Below the pieces are notes generated by a model, which ran no database searches, was not told where the DNA came from, and saw only the letters and a program-made list of their open reading frames with translations. DNA of 64,000 bases from Streptomyces pactum. GTDB taxonomy: Bacteria > Actinomycetota > Actinomycetes > Streptomycetales > Streptomycetaceae. The stretch covers positions 5,084,001-5,148,000 of the forward strand of contig NZ_JACYXC010000001.1 in assembly GCF_016031615.1 (NCBI RefSeq), written 5' to 3'. Positions 61,363 to 64,000 of the stretch are shown here, in pieces. How positions within the stretch are numbered: the first letter of the stretch is position 1; each line of letters begins with the position of its first letter. The position numbers were made by a program, and so were the translations under genes.

Positions 61363-62192
61363 ATGCGGACGGAGAGCGGGCATCTGCTTCGGGCGGCCGC
61401 CGGGAACGACCCCGGAAAGGGGACCGGGAGAGCCGAGCCACGCCAGGCGCCGGGCCGGCCGGCCGGCCCGACCCCGGCCAAACGGCGGGCCATACTCGAC
61501 GCCGCGGTGGAGGTCTTCCTCCGGGAGGGGTACCAGCGGGCCAGCGTGGACACCATCGCGGACGCCGCCCGGGTCTCCAAGCAGACCGTCTACAACCACT
61601 TCGGCGACAAGGAACGTCTCTTCATCGCCGCGGTGGAGGGGGAGCGCCGCCGGGTCGCCGAGGCGTTCACCCCCGCCCCCCATACCCGTACCCGGCCCCG
61701 CCCCGGGTCCGGACCCGGCCCCGAACCGGGACCCGGCCCCGGCACCCCGGACCCGGCGCCGCGGTCGGGCCGGGACCCGGGCCCGGAGCCGGCCCGGACA
61801 CCCCGGCCGCCGCCCCGGCCGCCACCGGTTTCGCCGCCGACCTGACCGCCTTCGGCCACCGGGTGCTCGCCGTCCTCCTCGACGAGCGTGCCTCCGCGCT
61901 GCGCCGGCTGGTCATCGCCGAGGTCGCCCGGCACCCCTCGCTCCGCCCGGCCTGCGCCGAGGGCGAGCCCCAGCAGCTCGTGGACCACCTCGCCGCCGAG
62001 CTGCTCCGCCGGGCGGCGGGCGGGGAACTGGACGTCCCCGACCCCGAGACCGGGGCCCGCCAGTTCGTGGCGCTCGTGGTCCAGCAGGGACTGCACCGGT
62101 CGATGTACGGCACCCGCGCGCTCACCGGGACGGAGGCCGCAGCCATCTGCGAAGAGGCCGCCGACCTGTTCGTCCGCGCCTACCGCAGGTGA
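61363..62192 (+). pseudogene. TetR-family regulator split by a frame change in a repeat linker
   Basis: ATG 61363 opens a TetR HTH (AKRRAILDAAVEVFLREGYQRASVDTIADAARVSKQTVYNHFGDKERLF), which reads through a Pro/Gly linker to a stop at 61845. The C-terminal ligand domain (FAADLTAFGHRVLAVLLDERASALRRLVIAEVARHPSLRP through LFVRAYRR) continues in another frame to 62192. The break falls in three tandem units of 18, 18 and 20 bp at 61705-61760; if the third were 18 bp the frames would join. Slipped-strand mutation or a sequence error are both possible; the intact protein would be about 275 aa. Confidence 0.8.
61705..61760 (+). repeat. Tandem 18/18/20-bp repeat in the TetR linker
   Basis: Three units ending GGACCCGGCCCC or GGACCCGGCGCC at 61705-61722, 61723-61740 and 61741-61760. 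The third is 2 bp longer, which accounts for the observed frame change. Confidence 0.75.
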
Positions 62193-62212
62193 AGTGCGAG
62201 GAGGTGGCAACC

Positions 62213-63025
62213 ATGTACGTGAACGTCCTGGGCCCGCTGACACTGCGTCACGACACCCGCTCCGCGGTACCGACGGCGATGAAGCCCCGGAAGGTGCTCG
62301 CACTGCTGCTGCTCAACGAGGGCCGGGTGGTGCCCGCGGCGACCCTGATGGCCGAACTGTGGGGCGACCAGCCGCCGCGCACCGGCCCCACGACGCTCCA
62401 GACCTACATCCTCCACCTGCGCAAGCTGCTCGCCTCGGCGCTGGCGGTGGCGCCCGCGGCGGTCGCCCGGGACATCCTCCAGACCCGGCCCGGCGGATAC
62501 TGCTTCGTCCTGCGGTCCGGACAGCTCGACGTCCACCGCTACTACGACCTGGTCGCCGAGGCCGACTGCGCGCTGGACGCCGGCGACGAACGCACCGCCG
62601 AGTCCGCCTTCCGCCGCGCCCTCGCCGTCTGGCAGGGGCCCGCCCTGGTGGACGTGGCGCACGGCCGCCACCTCCAGGCCGAGGTGGCCCGGCTGGAACA
62701 GTCCCGGCTCACCGTCACCGAACGCAGCATCGAGACCCGGCTGCGGCTCGGCGGCCACCAGGAGGCCCTCAGCGACCTGGCCTCCCTGGTGGTGGAGCAC
62801 CGCTTCCACGAGGGCATGCACGGCCAGTACATGCTCGCCCTGCACCGGTCCGGCCAGCGCACCCGGGCCCTCGCGGTCTACCAGCGGCTGCGGCTGACCA
62901 TGGCCGAGGAGCTGGGGCTGGAACCGTCGGTGCGGCTCCAGCGCCTCCAGCAGGCGGTCCTGGTCTGCGACCCCCGGCTGGACCACGAGACGGGCGCCCC
63001 CGGCCGCGGACCGGTGGTGGCGTGA
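62213..63025 (+). CDS. SARP-family pathway activator (BTAD domain)
   Basis: A 270-aa activator: N-terminal OmpR-like winged helix (residues 1-95: LNVLGPLTLR-type start, KPRKVLALLLLNEGRVVPAATLMAELWGDQPPRTGPTTLQTYILHLRKLL, TRPGGYCF) and bacterial transcriptional activation domain (residues about 100-250: DLVAEADCALDAGD, RALAVWQGPALVDV, GMHGQYMLALHRSGQRTRALAVYQRLR). Small SARP (AfsR N-terminal/DnrI size). It probably activates the synthetase operon through the CTAGAG repeats. ATG 62213 with GAGGAGG upstream, 20 bp after the TetR C-terminal frame. Confidence 0.92.
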   Translation: MYVNVLGPLTLRHDTRSAVPTAMKPRKVLALLLLNEGRVVPAATLMAELWGDQPPRTGPTTLQTYILHLRKLLASALAVAPAAVARDILQTRPGGYCFVLRSGQLDVHRYYDLVAEADCALDAGDERTAESAFRRALAVWQGPALVDVAHGRHLQAEVARLEQSRLTVTERSIETRLRLGGHQEALSDLASLVVEHRFHEGMHGQYMLALHRSGQRTRALAVYQRLRLTMAEELGLEPSVRLQRLQQAVLVCDPRLDHETGAPGRGPVVA

Positions 63026-63052
63026 CGGCCGGGCCGCGCCCGGCCGCCGCCG

Positions 63053-63232
63053 CTACTCCTCGTCCTCGTCGTCCAGCCGCGCCAGCCAGGTGGCGAGCCG
63101 CTCGACGGGCACCTCGAAGTCCGGGTTGAGGTCCACGAAGGTGCGCAGCTGCTCGGCGAGCCACTCGAAGGTGATCTCCTCCTCGCCGCGCCGCTTCTCC
63201 AGCTCCTCGATGCCGCGGTCGGTGAAGTACAA
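63053..63232 (-). CDS. DUF6104-family small protein
   Basis: A 59-aa acidic protein (YFTDRGIEELEKRRGEEEITFEWLAEQLRTF, VPVERLATWLARLDDEDEE), highly conserved among Streptomyces next to kgd; function unknown. The start is TTG 63232 with GGAG 6 nt upstream; no in-frame ATG or GTG fits the conserved N-terminus. Confidence 0.82.
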   Translation of the reverse strand: MYFTDRGIEELEKRRGEEEITFEWLAEQLRTFVDLNPDFEVPVERLATWLARLDDEDEE

Positions 63233-63453
63233 GGGGATCTCCAGGGGACGCAGGGACCGTACGGCTCCAGGATAGGACGCGCTCCGGGGGCACCGGACGC
63301 CCCGCCCGCACCCCGGCGCACCGCCGCGGGAGGCCGCCGTCGGCGGTGGGACCGGCCACCTGTGGCGGGACGACCGCCACCGCGAACGGCCGCCACTGCC
63401 GCGCGTACGGCCCCCGCCGGCGCGGAGCCACAGGGGCCGCGCCGCCGGGGATG
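63233..63453. other. Intergenic region between the DUF6104 gene and the kgd terminator
   Basis: No gene recognised; the promoter of the small DUF6104 gene should lie at its left end. Confidence 0.4.
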
Positions 63454-63496
63454 CCGGAAGGCCCGGCCCCGCGTGGTGCGGGACCGGGCCTTCCGG
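63454..63496 (-). terminator. Hairpin terminator after kgd
   Basis: 19-bp arms with one mismatch (CCGGAAGGCCCGG.. / ..CCGGGCCTTCCGG) and loop GTGGT, about 65 nt beyond the kgd stop. Confidence 0.7.
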
Positions 63497-63561
63497 TCGG
63501 GTCCGGGAACCCCGGGCCGGCCGTATCGGCCGTGTCGGGGCTCCCGGCGGGGTCAGCGGTC

Positions 63562-64000
63562 TCAGATGTCGAAGACCTCGTTGACCAGCGCCTGCTGCTC
63601 GGCCTGGTGGCGCTTGTTGGAGCCCACCGCGGGCGACGAGGAGTGCGGGCGGGAGACCCGCACCAGCCGGTCGCGGGCCGGGACGTCCGCGCCGACCGCC
63701 AGGTCGAGGTGGTCGATCAGGTTGAGCGCGATGAATGGCCAGGCACCCTGGTTGGCCGGCTCCTCCTGCGCCCACACGATCTTCTCCACACCGGCGTACT
63801 TGGCCAGCTCGGCCTGGAGCTCGGCACCCGGCAGCGGGTACAGGCGCTCCAGCCGGACGATCGCGGTGTCCAGCGCGCCGCGCTTGTCCCGCTCGGCGTC
63901 CAGGTCGTAGTACACCTTGCCGGAGGTGAAGACGACCTTGCGCACCGCGGCCGGGTCGACCTTCTGGTCACCGATGACCGGCCGGAACGCGCCGTTGGTG
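63562..64000 (-). CDS. kgd: 2-oxoglutarate dehydrogenase E1/decarboxylase, C-terminal part (5' end beyond window)
   Basis: The last 145 or so residues of the multifunctional actinobacterial 2-oxoglutarate decarboxylase/dehydrogenase (KVVFTSGKVYYDLDAERDK, LERLYPLPGAELQAELAKY, WAQEEPANQGAWPFI, SRPHSSSPAVGSNKRHQAEQQ). It oxidises 2-oxoglutarate in the TCA cycle. The frame is open to the window edge. Stop at 63562. Confidence 0.95.
   Translation of the reverse strand, partial: TNGAFRPVIGDQKVDPAAVRKVVFTSGKVYYDLDAERDKRGALDTAIVRLERLYPLPGAELQAELAKYAGVEKIVWAQEEPANQGAWPFIALNLIDHLDLAVGADVPARDRLVRVSRPHSSSPAVGSNKRHQAEQQALVNEVFDI

Noticed and set aside
1..64000. tRNA, rRNA, insertion sequences, integrases, CRISPR arrays
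   Set aside because: Looked for on both strands; no recognisable clover-leaf gene, transposase, integrase or regularly spaced repeat-spacer array was found.

Overview
The window is about 64 kb of very GC-rich actinobacterial chromosome, almost certainly from Streptomyces or a close relative. The evidence is the strong GC bias at third codon positions, many GTG starts, and marker genes: a DasR/DasABC chitobiose locus, a WblE-type WhiB protein, a SigH-type sigma factor with its RsbW-like partner, nickel superoxide dismutase with its maturation protease, and Kgd-type 2-oxoglutarate dehydrogenase. From memory, the order nrdAB - das locus - wblE - sigH - sodN - amino-acid ABC transporter - malic enzyme - kgd matches the S. 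coelicolor SCO5225-SCO5281 region, so most of the window is conserved core chromosome. No tRNA, rRNA, insertion sequence, phage integrase or CRISPR array was seen. || Layout. 1-6.5 kb: a membrane HD-domain protein cut by the window edge, a TPR protein, peptide deformylase, a secreted zinc carboxypeptidase with a peptidoglycan-binding domain, and three consecutive small exported proteins. 6.5-14.1 kb: an alpha/beta hydrolase with a Cys nucleophile, class Ia ribonucleotide reductase nrdAB behind a cobalamin riboswitch and two NrdR-like boxes, and a sodium:solute (MctP-type) symporter coupled to a DUF3311 subunit. 15.4-23 kb: dasR divergent from dasABC, dasD and a SIS-domain sugar-phosphate isomerase, with two DasR operators. 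These genes import chitobiose/GlcNAc oligomers, cut them and move GlcN-6-P into metabolism under GlcN-6-P-responsive control. 23.4-31.3 kb: a divergent SDR/TetR pair, a PdtaS-type histidine kinase preceded by a third dre-like site, WblE, a lipid kinase, a membrane protein, and the sigH operon. || 31.6-45 kb: a GNAT, a Na+/H+ antiporter, a PLP enzyme whose reading frame has no stop, an amidase, glutaminase, AraC, LysR and TetR regulators, a VOC protein, a FabH-like ketosynthase, two STAS anti-sigma antagonists without the usual phospho-serine, and a PNPOx-fold protein. 45-55.6 kb: sodN/sodX, a CGNR regulator, a methyltransferase, a polar amino-acid ABC transporter, malic enzyme, a frameshifted alcohol dehydrogenase, a two-domain ABM-like protein and an SCO6745-family protein. 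|| 56.1-63 kb is the main accessory element. It holds an adenylation-thiolation-thioesterase synthetase of the polyporic acid/atromentin type, an NAD(P)-dependent reductase and a SnoaL-like dehydratase in one operon, then a nitroreductase, a TetR gene with a frame change inside a short repeat, and a SARP activator. Three CTAGAG heptamers at 11-bp spacing, the hallmark of a SARP operator, lie directly upstream of the synthetase. I read this as a compact, self-regulated p-terphenyl (diarylquinone-derived) biosynthetic cluster. It sits between core genes and is followed by a DUF6104 gene and the 3' end of kgd.
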